Shown piece after piece: positions 47,090-57,279 of a DNA stretch of 64,000 bases. The stretch spans positions 284,144 to 348,143 of the forward strand of contig ML976722.1 in assembly GCA_010015655.1 (NCBI GenBank), written 5' to 3'. The stretch's first letter is position 1, and each line of letters opens with the position of its first letter. The position numbers and the translations under genes were made by a program. This DNA comes from Bimuria novae-zelandiae CBS 107.79 (taxonomy: Eukaryota; Ascomycota; Dothideomycetes; Pleosporales; Didymosphaeriaceae). A model generated the notes under the pieces. It ran no database searches. It saw only the letters and a list, made by a program, of their open reading frames with translations, and was not told the origin of the DNA.

Positions 47090-48070
47090 AATAGGGACTT
47101 ATAGTAAAGCTAGGTTACCGCCAACGGTGTTGCAGGCCGTAATTAATTAATTAAATAATAATATTAGCGACACCTAAATCTAGAGAAATATAAAGGTGGC
47201 TAGGATAATAATTAGGAGGATTTAACTTTGTTTAAAGTACTAAGGGTAACTTTACCCGCCAAGCTGCGTACAGCAAGGTAGGCCGCCGTTATTATTATAG
47301 TACTATTGCGAGAAGCTTAAAGAGTTGCTGCTAGGCTAGCTAAATACTTACCTAGATAAGATGCAGAGTTTCTTGTATAACGAGTACAACGTAAAAGCCT
47401 TACAAACGACTATATGGGAGACTCTTGCCAGCATGAGGTGGAGTCAAAAAGCGGTAACTAAAGTGGTAGCTAAGCGTAACGTAGTCCTCCGTTAAGCGTT
47501 TAGAGCTCGCTGCTAGCTAGCGTATAAGGCGGAGATAATAATAGTAGTTAATAAAAGCGCTTGCAACAAGCGTACAGGCGATTAAAAATATACCTAGTTA
47601 GAGGTAAACACGCTAGTTTAGGTATTATACTTAGTATAGAGGTCGGAGAGGTGGAGTTTATTACTAGCTATAGACGTTAATAGGTATCTTGATTATTTTA
47701 TCTATTAGGGAGTAATTATAGTAGAGTTAATAAAGGAGTTTCTTGCTAGTAAAGTGCTATCGTATTATACGCCGTACCCGGGGCTACGCTTAGTAATTAT
47801 AATAGATAATATATTTATTTATTAATTAGCTAAAATTTAACAACTCTGTATAGACGCTGGGGTAGTACTCGAGTACCTATCGCCATACTCACCTAATATG
47901 AATCCGATTGAGCAGAGCTTTAAAGCGTTAAAGTCATGGATAAAAAAGAACTTCTAGAAAGCGCCTATCTTTCAGGATTTCTCGTATTTCTTGGAGCTGG
48001 GTGTACAGGAGGGTTGCTATAACGACGAGCGGGCAAGAAAGTACTTTAGCTACTTAGGCTGGCAGGTGTG
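47090..48070 (+). pseudogene. Tc1/mariner-type transposase, copy 1
   Basis: Degraded fungal Tc1-like transposase. Readable blocks: YLDKMQSFLYNEYNVKALQTTIW (N-terminal DNA-binding region, about 47350), NKSACNKRTGD (about 47555, first catalytic Asp changed to Asn), RSERWSLLLAIDVNRYLDYFIYQG, LVIIIDN (about 47797, second Asp), then VVLEYLSPYSPNMNPIEQSFKALKSWIKKNF (about 47855-47955), with the last acidic residue in NPIEQ. It ends with YFSYLGWQV at TGA 48070. Stops are TAG/TAA. Confidence 0.82.
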
Positions 48071-48429
48071 AGGTGTATAGGAGATAAAGGACTTAAGTAA
48101 TTAACACGTTATTATTAAGTGTAAATATTATTAAGCCTAATAATAGTAGCCTGTGTAGACTTATTATTTACTAGCGTTAATTTACTTACGTCGTAGTTTT
48201 ACATAATTCTGTTAATAAGTTAATATAATATACGTATATTTAGGTAGTAAATTCCTTAAAATTAATTTTTATAGGCTAAAATTAGTAAAATAAAGAACGT
48301 AAATTTTTTAATAAAAGTACTTACGACGCGCCCTATCTAAAAGTAATTAATAATATAACTAGAGCGTAAAGTATAAGTAACTACAAAATTAACGTTAGTA
48401 ACCTGGCTAAAAGCTTTAGCAACTTCTTA

Positions 48430-50046
48430 TATTTGTTATATAAATAAGCTCTCCTTATCCTTGTCCTCCTCTCGCTCCTCTCGCTTTTCTCGCTCTACAC
48501 GCTCTTTCTCCTTCTTCATGTTCTCCAGGCACTGAGCTTTTTGCTCTAGAGTTAGTCCTTTAAATCCACGCTACTATCGGACGGCATATATTTAAAATTT
48601 AAGTAGTAGAGGCGATAGTAGCTCTCGCACCTCTTGCCATAAGGTATATAGCATGCTAGCCTCTAAGGGATCTATAAGCATGTTAATATTAATTCTATTA
48701 TCCTTAACTATAGTAAAGACTTTTCTTACATCTCTACGATCTTTGTGTGGACCCTCGTTAAGCCACCACTATAGGAAAAGTAGTGTCATATAGTAGAGCT
48801 CCTCTACGTTACTATAAGTTAATAGATCCCACGTTAAAACTAGCAGGTCGTTTAGTAGGCGATTAGGTTCTCGCTACCAGGCAGGCAATCTTTAAAATAG
48901 CTAACTTTATGCTAATTAACTTACTATAGACGCGATTAGTAATTTAAGTATATCTTTTATCGTAGGCTCGCTATTAGAGTCGCTCCTCCTCCGCCGTCGC
49001 CCAGCCTGCCCACGAGATCTCGCTATCATCAACCAAACGTTATCTAACGGCTCTGCAACTGTACACCTTTGCAGCGACACCTCGCGGGCCCATATGGCGA
49101 CTATATTGCCCTCGACGGGCATATGATCGGAGAATCGCACCAGCAACGATTCAGTACGCTAAAAGTAGCACACATGGGCGTAGTTCGAGCACATGGTGTC
49201 CTGGCACCTCCACGCGTCCCGTATTTGGATGGCTGGCCTATTGCCTATCTAGTCAATCGCCATGACGTCTAGCAGCTTAGCGAGTTAGCGATTAGTAGTA
49301 GTAAGTTGTACCTAAGAGCCTTATAGGCCACCTACGCGTGACTGACTTAAAGCAGGCACCTAAGGTAACTCTAGTAGCAGTACTAAGTTAAAATCTATGC
49401 ACGCAGTGGCCCCTGGGGGCACTAATTATAGTAACTCTTCTATGCTAGTTTTTACGTTAGTAAAACGTAGGTAACTCTCCCCGCGTTTAAGAGCGTTTAC
49501 TATATAATCCTTTACTAAAGTTTAACTTAAATATATAATAATAGTAAGGCTTTTAATAGAGACTTTCTCCTAGGTGCTTATCTCTATAATAATGCTGTTA
49601 GCCTATCTCTAAACCTCGCCCGCTATTAGACTACTAAGTAGTTGCTTATAATTACTATCCTCTACGCTGTTAACTATCTTATTATTATAGTACGCTCTAT
49701 AGCAACATCTTATATAAGTCTTATTAATTACCTTAGCGAGCTCCTTATCTAATTATTATATAAAAGGACCTAGCTAGGCTAATAATAGGCTATTCTCTAG
49801 GTATATCTCTTACTCCTTAACGTCCTTATCCTTAAGTTACTCTACTTTAGCTACCTTAGTAGTAGTTATATAATTAGCTTTATTTACTATCTCTTGTAAA
49901 GGTGCCCTAGCCTTTACTTTTTTAAAAGTTTTTTTATAAAGTAACTTTGTTATACGCGACTTTTTAGCTACCCGCGTTACTTAGGGTGGATTCTTGCCCC
50001 CCTTAAATACCTAAGTACTTTTACATTTACGACTTTTGGCTGGCAT
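48430..50046 (-). pseudogene. second gene of the Tc1-type element, copy 1; unknown function
   Basis: The frame from ATG 50046 (MPAKSRKCKST) stays in one phase through an open 76-codon block (48916-49146) to a C-terminal block near 48519 (MKKEKERVEREKREEREEDKDKESLF), about 540 codons with RIP-type stops and no frameshift. Basic N-terminus with VFKGGKNPP, then RVAKKSRITKLL. A central block reads GNIVAIWAREVSLQRCTVAEPLDNVWL, and the C-terminus is a charged coiled coil. The neighbouring copy has matching blocks at the N-terminus and centre. I recognise no domain. The conserved WAR...RC.V.EP.DN pattern is the best handle. Confidence 0.65.
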
Positions 50047-50148
50047 TACGATAACCCTTAAGGATAATAGCAGGGTATTATTTAAGGGAATAAATTCATG
50101 TACGGTATCTAATTATATAGAAAAATAGGTGGGGTCAAATGACGCGCA

Positions 50149-50272
50149 GGAAGCGATTACCTAACAAGCGCCCAGATCACATGTGTAGCGGGATTTTACG
50201 AAACCACCGATATCGGTGCTTTGCAAAAGACCGTCCCGACCCACTCTGGGCGCTTGTTAGGTAATCGCTTCC
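50149..50272. repeat. perfect 28-bp inverted repeat joining two Tc1-type elements
   Basis: GGAAGCGATTACCTAACAAG... at 50149-50176 and its exact reverse complement at 50245-50272. One arm is in the right terminal repeat of copy 1 and the other in the left terminal repeat of copy 2, so both elements share this subterminal block though their outermost bases differ. Confidence 0.95.
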
Positions 50273-50429
50273 CCACTTTCATTGTCGCTCATACAAAATT
50301 ATATGAGAGACGATGTAATTAAGGAAATTACACTAACTTTTCTTATTACTAGAGTTCTATATAGTATGCTAATTAATCCCGGGAGGCCTATAGGCTATAG
50401 ACTATAGGCGTTAATAGTGTAGGCGATTA

Positions 50430-51380
50430 TTAAGCGCATAAAGGCAGGGTAAAAAAACTACAAGATTTATAGATCTCTTAAAGTTAACACTAAAACTATG
50501 TAGAAATACTAACTTAATCTAGAAGCGTTTAGTTAGCCATACCCTCTATAATGTGTTAAAATTGGTCAGCCACTATCGCTGCGTTAATGCTATAAAGACG
50601 CCCTATTAGAGTTCCTACGGGGCAAACCTACGGTATATCTCGATAAGATGTAGGCCTTCTTGTGCGACGACTTCGACTTACAGGTGTCGGTAGTCACTAT
50701 CACAAGATTTCTCGCTAGCATAAAGTGGAGTCGAAAAGCTGCGTTAAAAGCTGCCAGGGAGCGCCATAAAGGCCTCCGTCGGGTGTTTCGTACACGCTAC
50801 TAATAAATATATAAACTAGAGCAGGTTGTTTGCCTCGACGAGAGCGCCTGTAATAAGAGAACTAGCGATAGAAAGTATGCCTAGTTACCTATAAACACGC
50901 TAATAGACGTATAATACTCAGCGCGACGCATAGAGAGGTAGAGCTTACTCCTTACTATAGATATAGACAGTTACGTTAATTATATCCTATACTAAGGAGC
51001 AATTACCGCAGATTTAATAGAGGAGTTTCTGGCGAATAAAGTACTCCCTTATTATAATCCTTAGCTAGGTAAATAATTAGTAATAGTCCTTAATAATGCC
51101 TCTATCTATAGGTTAGAAAAGATCGTCTTATTATACGCGGAGGCGAGCGTTGTACTTAAATATTTACTGCTATACTCGCCAGATTTTAACCTAATTAAGC
51201 AGACCTTTAAGGCGTTAAAAAACTAGATAAAAAAGCACTACGAACGCGCTTATACGTATAAGGATTTTGCTTACTTCTTAGAGGAGGTAGTATAGAACGT
51301 ATGCTATAATTAGGCAGAATCCGCGCAAGGATTCTTTAAGTTCTATAGGTAGGTGCTATAGGTGCTAAATAAGGCATAAT
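50430..51380 (+). pseudogene. Tc1/mariner-type transposase, copy 2
   Basis: Same protein family as copy 1. Blocks: LEQVVCLDESACNKRTSDRKYA at about 50817, with the first catalytic Asp intact in LDES; RRIERWSLLLTIDIDSYVNYILYQGAI; VIVLNNASIYRLEKI (about 51085, Asp to Asn); ASVVLKYLLLYSPDFNLIKQTFKALKN (about 51145), where NPIEQ has become NLIKQ. Ends near 51380. Many RIP stops, including several before 50800. Confidence 0.8.
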
Positions 51381-51689
51381 ACTAAAGGATTAGTATCTAC
51401 GATAATATCGCGGAGGTCGCTAAAAGTCGCCCGCTATTATCTAAAACTTTAGTTTTAATAGCTAGAGAAGGTGTAACTAATGTTGCTAAATTAATTAATA
51501 TTATCTATTTTGCGATATCTGTTATAGGTAAAGAGTTATAAAGGGAAAGATGTTATTAGCGTGGATAAAGTATAGTGTTTTTAGCAGGTCTTAGCGCCTT
51601 TATAAGTAACTTTATTACTAGACAGGCGCGCGTACGCGTGGACTTAGTTAAATTTTAATTAGAAAATAGCCTGTGCGTAGTGTACAGAA

Positions 51690-53434
51690 CCTCTCTACTA
51701 ACGTTGCTAGCTCTTTACACTAAATTATCTCTCTCCCTACGTAACCTCTCACGCTGTTTACGCTTCTAATCCTCTCTATATACGTCTGCGGCACCCTCCT
51801 CATTGCTTTTTATAAGTCTATTATACCTAGATCGCCACCGAATCGCCATCCTGCGGAGGCGGAGGAGTAATGGCACTAGTAATATAAAATACTGCTCTTA
51901 TATAGCGTACGGCATCCCCGCGTTATACGGATCTATTAGTATATTAAGGTTAATTTACCCCTGTTAAATAATATTGTTAAACATCTAATTAACTTTAGAC
52001 AGCTCTCTAGCTAGTGCTTAGTCTCTCTACTAGTTAAAGAAGTGCTGAGTTTAATAGGCAAGCTCTATCGTGTTTTTATAAGTTAAGTCTTGCTATACTA
52101 ACGTTAAAAAGCTCCCTAAGGTTATAAATAGCGTCTTAACTTATCGCTACTAGCTAATAATTTAACTCTGTGCTAACTAGCTTATAGAAAGAGAGCTAGC
52201 GGCGATAACCTTTATAAAGTCGTCTATATTAAGCTCGGATCTGGTACCTTTTTTGGCTAATTTCTACGACGCCTTCTCCTTTGCAGACCTCTCTCTAGCC
52301 AGCGAGAGACTTAGGCGTATATTATCATGTGGCTCGTCGACTATACACCTGCCCTTTGTTATATCGCGCGCCTATGCCGCCACTATAGTGCTACTCGCTA
52401 GGTAATAGTTCTTAAAATAATTAGGTTGCCTGGGTGTACGTTTAACCTAGCACACGTACGGATAGTTGCTATAATAGGTATCCTAGCATTACTATTAATT
52501 ACGTATAGTAACTATAGGGCCCTTACTAATAATAGTATGTGCGAGAACTTTTAGCAGGTTATATAACTAGTGCTAAGTTATAGTAAGTCGCGGCGGAGAG
52601 CTCTAAGAGCTCTATAAGCTAAATACCCCCCTATTACGCGTCTAATTATTTTAGCTAGTTTCTAGCTCTAATAGCGTTAAATTAAAGTTAACGTAAGTTA
52701 TCTTAGTAATAGACTCCTCCTTTAACTTATACGCGCGCTTAACAACCTGCATAAAGGTAACACTATTACCACGTTTAAGAGACTACGTAAGTCTTTATTG
52801 CTTAGGTATCCGTGGTATATATACGACCGCGGTTAAGTTTTTTACCGCAGTTTTAATAGGGGGAGTCGACTCTAAGAGGTCTTATATAATATCGTCTACC
52901 TACTACTAAAGCTCTACGCAGAAGTACGTACGTATCCTTATTTTAGTATTAAAATTAGTCTTAACTTCCTCCTTACGTAGGAACGCGCGCCAGCGATAGG
53001 TAATATATAGCTTAACTTTATATAATTCTAGTAATTTGTTAAATACCCCCTTATTACACGTTTAACTATTATTATTAATCTCTAGTAGCGGCGTTAGCGC
53101 GTTAACTTTGCTAAAAATTAAAGCCTACTTGTCGTTATTAAATACCCCCCTATTACGCGAATGCTCTTTCTCTAGCAACGCAGGCCTCTAAGCTAACTAA
53201 GGTTCTTCGTCCTTAGGGTAATCGTTAACGTATATATGAAAGTCGTCGTCGTTAACGCCCTCTAGCAGAGGTTATTCCTCCTCTATAGGTCCTTCCTCCT
53301 CTATACTGGCAAATCGTACGACGGCCAGGGGTGCCCTCGTTAATGGGGCTTTTTTTTGGCGCCCTACGCTTCCTCGGAGGGTTGCGGCCAGCGTTAAATA
53401 CCTGTTTTACCTTCCTTTTGCGGGTACTCGGCAT
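51690..53434 (-). pseudogene. second gene of the Tc1-type element, copy 2; unknown function
   Basis: Starts at ATG 53434 (MPSTRKRKVKQVFNAGRNPPRKRRAPKKS), open for 60 codons and alignable with the copy 1 start (MP-RK-K---VF--G-NPP). A central block near 52395-52310 reads TIVAAxARDITKGRCIVDEPHDNI, matching the copy 1 block. The C-terminal part near 51800-51720 is charged (REDQKRKQRERLRRERDN). The central block lies in another phase than the start, so at least one indel has occurred. The plus strand of this region carries no transposase blocks. Confidence 0.6.
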
Positions 53435-53625
53435 GATACATTCACTACACGGTAACTAACTACCTTTATACACCTTGTAGAAAGTTAATTTTCCTGTATT
53501 ACATCGTCTCTTATATAATTTTAGGTGTAGGGCGATGAAAGCGGGGAAGCGATTACCTAAAAAGCGTGCAGCCACTTAGAAACTCGCCCCAAGTGGGTCG
53601 GGACGGTCTTTTGTAAAGCGTTATA

Positions 53626-55727
53626 ACGTGTCCGTGCGCGTGATGCGCGGATTCGCGTGATGCGCGGGTAACACTAAAAACGCTCCATTAAAAACAAGGC
53701 TATAGCACTACCCACGATTAATATTATTACGAGATTTTTCTTATAGGGTAGTAATTTAATAGCTGCGATTCATTTGCACTATTTAAATCTATCTGGAAGC
53801 TTGACGTCGTGGCCGCTGCGTGTAGATTTGCTCGGGGCAGTAGATGCGCCCTCTGAGGCCTCCCTAATATCTGTAGCATCCACACCACGTTTCTGACGCT
53901 TTCTGCTCTGTAGAGATGGCTGAGAGGCCTTTCTCTTACCCTTTTAGGATACTTGTAGAGCTTTTTTAGCGTCGCGGGCAGACTTCTGGGCAGCGCGCTA
54001 AGCAGCCTTTTTAGCCCTCTCCTTCTCCTTTGCCTTCTTAGCTACCTCTCGCGTAGCACGCTTTTCCTGCTGCATTTTCTCCTTGTATAGCTTAGCTACC
54101 TTCTTTAGCTCTACTATCTTTGCTTTTTAAAGCTACTACTACTTATCTTCCTGCTCTTTAATTAATTAATAATAACGTGCCTCCCTTACTTTCCTTAGTA
54201 ACTATAAAATAGCCCTACTATAATACTCCTAGCGCTGTTAAAGGTCTAGAGTTTTACCCTTCTTCTTACGCTTCTTCTTAATAGATAGCGCCTACCTAAG
54301 CCCATCGTTATCATGCTTAAGCAGCTCATTTTCAACAGATAAATAGTAGAGTAATTAACGAAGCTTTTTTATATCTTAACTACCCTATTCCTTTACTACT
54401 AATCGTATAAGCCTATCCATCTTTCTCTAGTTATGATTACTAAGCCCTGATAAGGAGTTATCGCCTGATTCTTAATCCTAGGTAAACCTATTAAGGATAG
54501 AATTAGGATTAGGTAGCGATATGCCTGTGGCTCTAAAAGAGCTAAGGATAGTTGATTCCTTAAAGGAGGCCTTCCACGCATTCCAGAATAGTAGGAAGAA
54601 GTCGCCTTTAGTAATAGAAGCTAAGCCCTAGCTTCTATAAAGGTAATTTAATAGCTCTGCTAAGTAGGCTATTAACAGAGGCTTAAACATCGCAACGTTA
54701 AGTAGCTAAAGCGTATAAGTTAAATAAGGAGGCAGAATAGCAAGCAGGATCTTATTCTAATTATAATAGTTAATAAAGTCTATAGTAATATAGGAGCTAT
54801 GGCCGTCCAGGATTAAAAGTTAATATAATCGTCGAGCCTTCTCTTTTGTACAGCGATTAAACACCTGCTTAAGCCAGGCAAGTCTAATATCGTTGTTTGT
54901 CCAGCCAGAGAATAATAAGGTAATAAAGACTTTATAATATCCTGCCTTGATATCCTCTACCCAGCTTAATTGGATGCCCTTGTTAGTAGCCTCATAGATA
55001 AGGCTTGGCGGCAGAGCTAATCTATTAGCGCAGATACATGCCAGGAGCGTGATCTATACGCGATTGCCATTTTAGAGTAATACTCTAACCTCCTTCTTCT
55101 CCTATATTTGTTTGCTGAATATTCTCTTTAATCTACTAATAATACTAATCAGGACGCCTTTTTCATCTATATTATAAATATAACGAGGATCTATGCGATA
55201 TTAATCTATCTTGCTATGTAGAAGGTTAAAATAGAGGCGATATTTATCTACTAAATTAGCGTTGTGGCGATTGCTGTCTATCCCGACAGTCTATTACGAG
55301 ATAAGATAAATGCTATGTTAGTTAATAAAGTAGGTAACCTAGCTCTCGCTAACTAGCTCCTTTGCTATTGTTAAGGCAAAGTTCCGTATTATCTCTCTAG
55401 TAGGAGGTATATGTCTCTCTGTAAGTCTTTTAATATATCGTACAAGCTCCTCCTCTTGCTATAGGGTGAGCTTTCACTAGCTAGAGTTCTTGACTTGTGT
55501 AGGGCGCGTTATTCCTCTATGCCTTTAGATTAATGTAGACCGTATAACACTATATTTAGCAGTAGTTTTTGTGTACGAGAAAGTTTCGCCTAGCTTTAAT
55601 AATTTAATATTATTAATTATAGCTTAAATTAGATCTATATTAGTGGAGTTGTCGCGTGTTAAAGTTGAGGGTGTTTTGGTGTTGCCCGCGCATCACGCGA
55701 ATCCGCGCATCACGCGCACGGACACGC
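53626..55727 (-). mobile_element. Fot1/pogo transposon, copy 1
   Basis: 2102-bp element with near-perfect inverted repeats of about 47 bp (CGTGTCCGTGCGCGTGATGC...) at 53627-53676 and 55681-55727. TA precedes the left end, directly at the end of the Tc1-type copy 2. The transposase is on the minus strand. The repeats contain internal direct repeats (GCGTGATGCGCGGATTC GCGTGATGCGCGG). Confidence 0.9.
53779..55638 (-). pseudogene. Fot1/pogo transposase, full length but RIP-degraded
   Basis: About 620 codons in one phase from 55638, where the start ATG now reads ATA, to TAG 53779. N-terminal helix-turn-helix (LKLGETFSYTKTTAKYSVIRSTL), CENP-B-like part (QEEELVRYIKRLTERHIPPTREIIRNFAL, about 55460) and the catalytic core (YIYNIDEKGVLI near 55180; LILDGHSSYITIDF near 54810, second Asp; PPYLTYTLxLLNVAMFKPL near 54700) follow. 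A Lys/Glu-rich coiled tail (EKMQQEKRATREVAKKAKEKERAKKAA, about 54080-54000) ends in LPDRFK. Stops are almost all TAG/TAA. The closest fragment in the window is at 288-793. Confidence 0.85.
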
Positions 55728-55783
55728 TGACCCCTAACGTGTCCGTGCGCGTGATGCGCGGATTCGCGTAACGCGCCACCCTC
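55681..55783. repeat. back-to-back Fot1 terminal repeats forming a large palindrome
   Basis: The right inverted repeat of Fot1 copy 1 (55681-55727) and the left inverted repeat of copy 2 (from 55737) face each other across 9 bp. The arms of about 45 bp are nearly perfect complements and very GC-rich, so the DNA can form a long hairpin. Confidence 0.92.
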
Positions 55784-55849
55784 ATGAAAAGCAGAGAGAA
55801 ACCGATTGCGGTCAGAGACAGCAGAACCGGTCAGAAACTAATTTCGGTC

Positions 55850-57225
55850 GGAAAGAGGAGGGAATATTCAAATAAGGGAGGGAAGCGTGATAGAAACAGG
55901 GGAGAGCGACGCGCGCGCGACGCGCCGATTAGCCTAAATACGCAGGAAAATAGTAAAAGCTACTAAACTTTACTACGAGAACGCGTAGCACGAAAGTAAT
56001 TTAAATAAGTTTAATTACGTAGATAAAGATAATTACGTTAACCTTAAGCCGCCTAGGGCCCTATAACTAAACCGTATAAGAAGGATACCTAAAAGACTAG
56101 TTAGGGGTAAGGTGGTAAATAAAAATGCGGAGCACACGAGGGCGCGTAGAGTTAAAAGCTAAAACCTAAAAAGAACGCTGGTAGCGATACTAGGCGCTTT
56201 AGAAGACCTTAGGGCAGATAATTTAGTACTAAAAGTAAATAACTAAGAGCTTAAGATAGTAGTTAAAGAGATAATAAGGAAGTTAGCTAATACTAAGGCA
56301 TAGCTTGCAGATGCTAGGGCCTAACTATTAAAACTTTTAGGCAAGTTAAGAACCTAAATAGTAACTAATAGTTTATTATCCTATGCAGACGTAGCACGCA
56401 CGCTACTAAGTAGTTAGCCTAGTAACTTATATACTCTCTCTAAAATAGTAACACTAATAATAATAACTAACATGCCCTACTGCACGATAGACACCTCTAA
56501 AGTAAAGGAGATAGATAGACAAGAGGCTTAGATAAAAAGAATCTAGGGAGCTATTAAGTAAGAGATTAAGATAATTAAGGGTAAAGAAAAATAGTAGTGC
56601 GCAGCAATAACAAGAGACCTTAAAAATATTAATAGAATTAGAATTTTGTGCAGGAGTAAGGAGAAGTTAAGGGAGGTTAAGGAAGCAGTATAGAAAACTA
56701 CTATAAAGGGCGCAAGAATCCTCCGCGATTAACTATACCTAGTATAGATAGACAACGCGAATTACACTATAGTCTTAAATAAGCGTAATAAAGTACGACA
56801 AGAGGCTGCGCAAGCCTTAAGGGAGGAGAATAAAGTATAGATTAAAAAGATAAACTAGCTAAGTAAAAAGAACTTAGGCAAGGCATACGGATCTATAGTT
56901 ATATACGTAAAGAGAAGCAGCGAAGCGGCGCGGCTCCTCTAAGGATAATATTTCTATATTAATGGAGAATCTGCGTACACCAGGGAGTTTAAGCCCTACG
57001 TAGGCCATGTGCAATACTACAAATGTCAGTAACTAGGACATAAGGCCTTTGTATACACAAGGTAATAGACCTACGCAAGGTGCGCAGTGCCAGGTTACCA
57101 CTACAGAGAATATTAATCTAAAATCCTAAAGTGTATACCTTACAGAGGGCCCCACGAATCCTTCTTAAAGAACTACTAGATACTACACCCTAGCTATAAT
57201 AAATAAACCGCTCCAGATCTTCTAG
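55850..57225 (+). pseudogene. LINE ORF1 (Gag-like, zinc knuckles)
   Basis: RNA-binding ORF1 of a Tad1-type LINE. The frame is very degraded; the start is not clear, and an open run at 55784-55966 partly reads from the target duplication. The C-terminal knuckles are recognisable: VQYYKCQxLGHKAF (first Cys changed to Tyr), TYARCAVPGYHYREY, and LKCIPYRGPHESFLKNYxILHPS at about 57010-57195. Their spacing is that of Tad1 ORF1 proteins. Confidence 0.75.
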
Positions 57226-57279
57226 CTTAATATAAGAAAGCGGAGAGTAGTATAGCATAGTATAATAAATAATAAATAA

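Larger units (their letters stand above)
46959..50204 (+). mobile_element. two-gene Tc1/mariner-type transposon, copy 1
   Basis: 3246-bp element with a perfect 28-bp terminal inverted repeat (GTTTCGTAAAATCCCGCTAC..., 46959-46986 and 50177-50204) that continues imperfectly for about 45 bp more. It encodes a DDE transposase on the plus strand (left half) and a second long frame on the minus strand (right half), converging in the middle. This is about twice the length of ordinary Tc1 elements. RIP-degraded inside. A clean TA duplication is not seen at the ends. Confidence 0.85.
50213..53623 (+). mobile_element. two-gene Tc1/mariner-type transposon, copy 2
   Basis: About 3.4 kb. Long imperfect terminal inverted repeats (about 130 bp): left TCGGTGCTTTGCAAAAGACC... 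and right, reversed, AACGCTTTACAAAAGACC..., both continuing with CGTCCCGACCCAC, TAGGTAATCGCTTCCCC and AGAGACGATGTAAT. TA flanks both ends (50211-50212 and 53624-53625), as in Tc1/mariner insertion. Gene layout equals that of copy 1. It starts 8 bp after copy 1. Confidence 0.83.
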
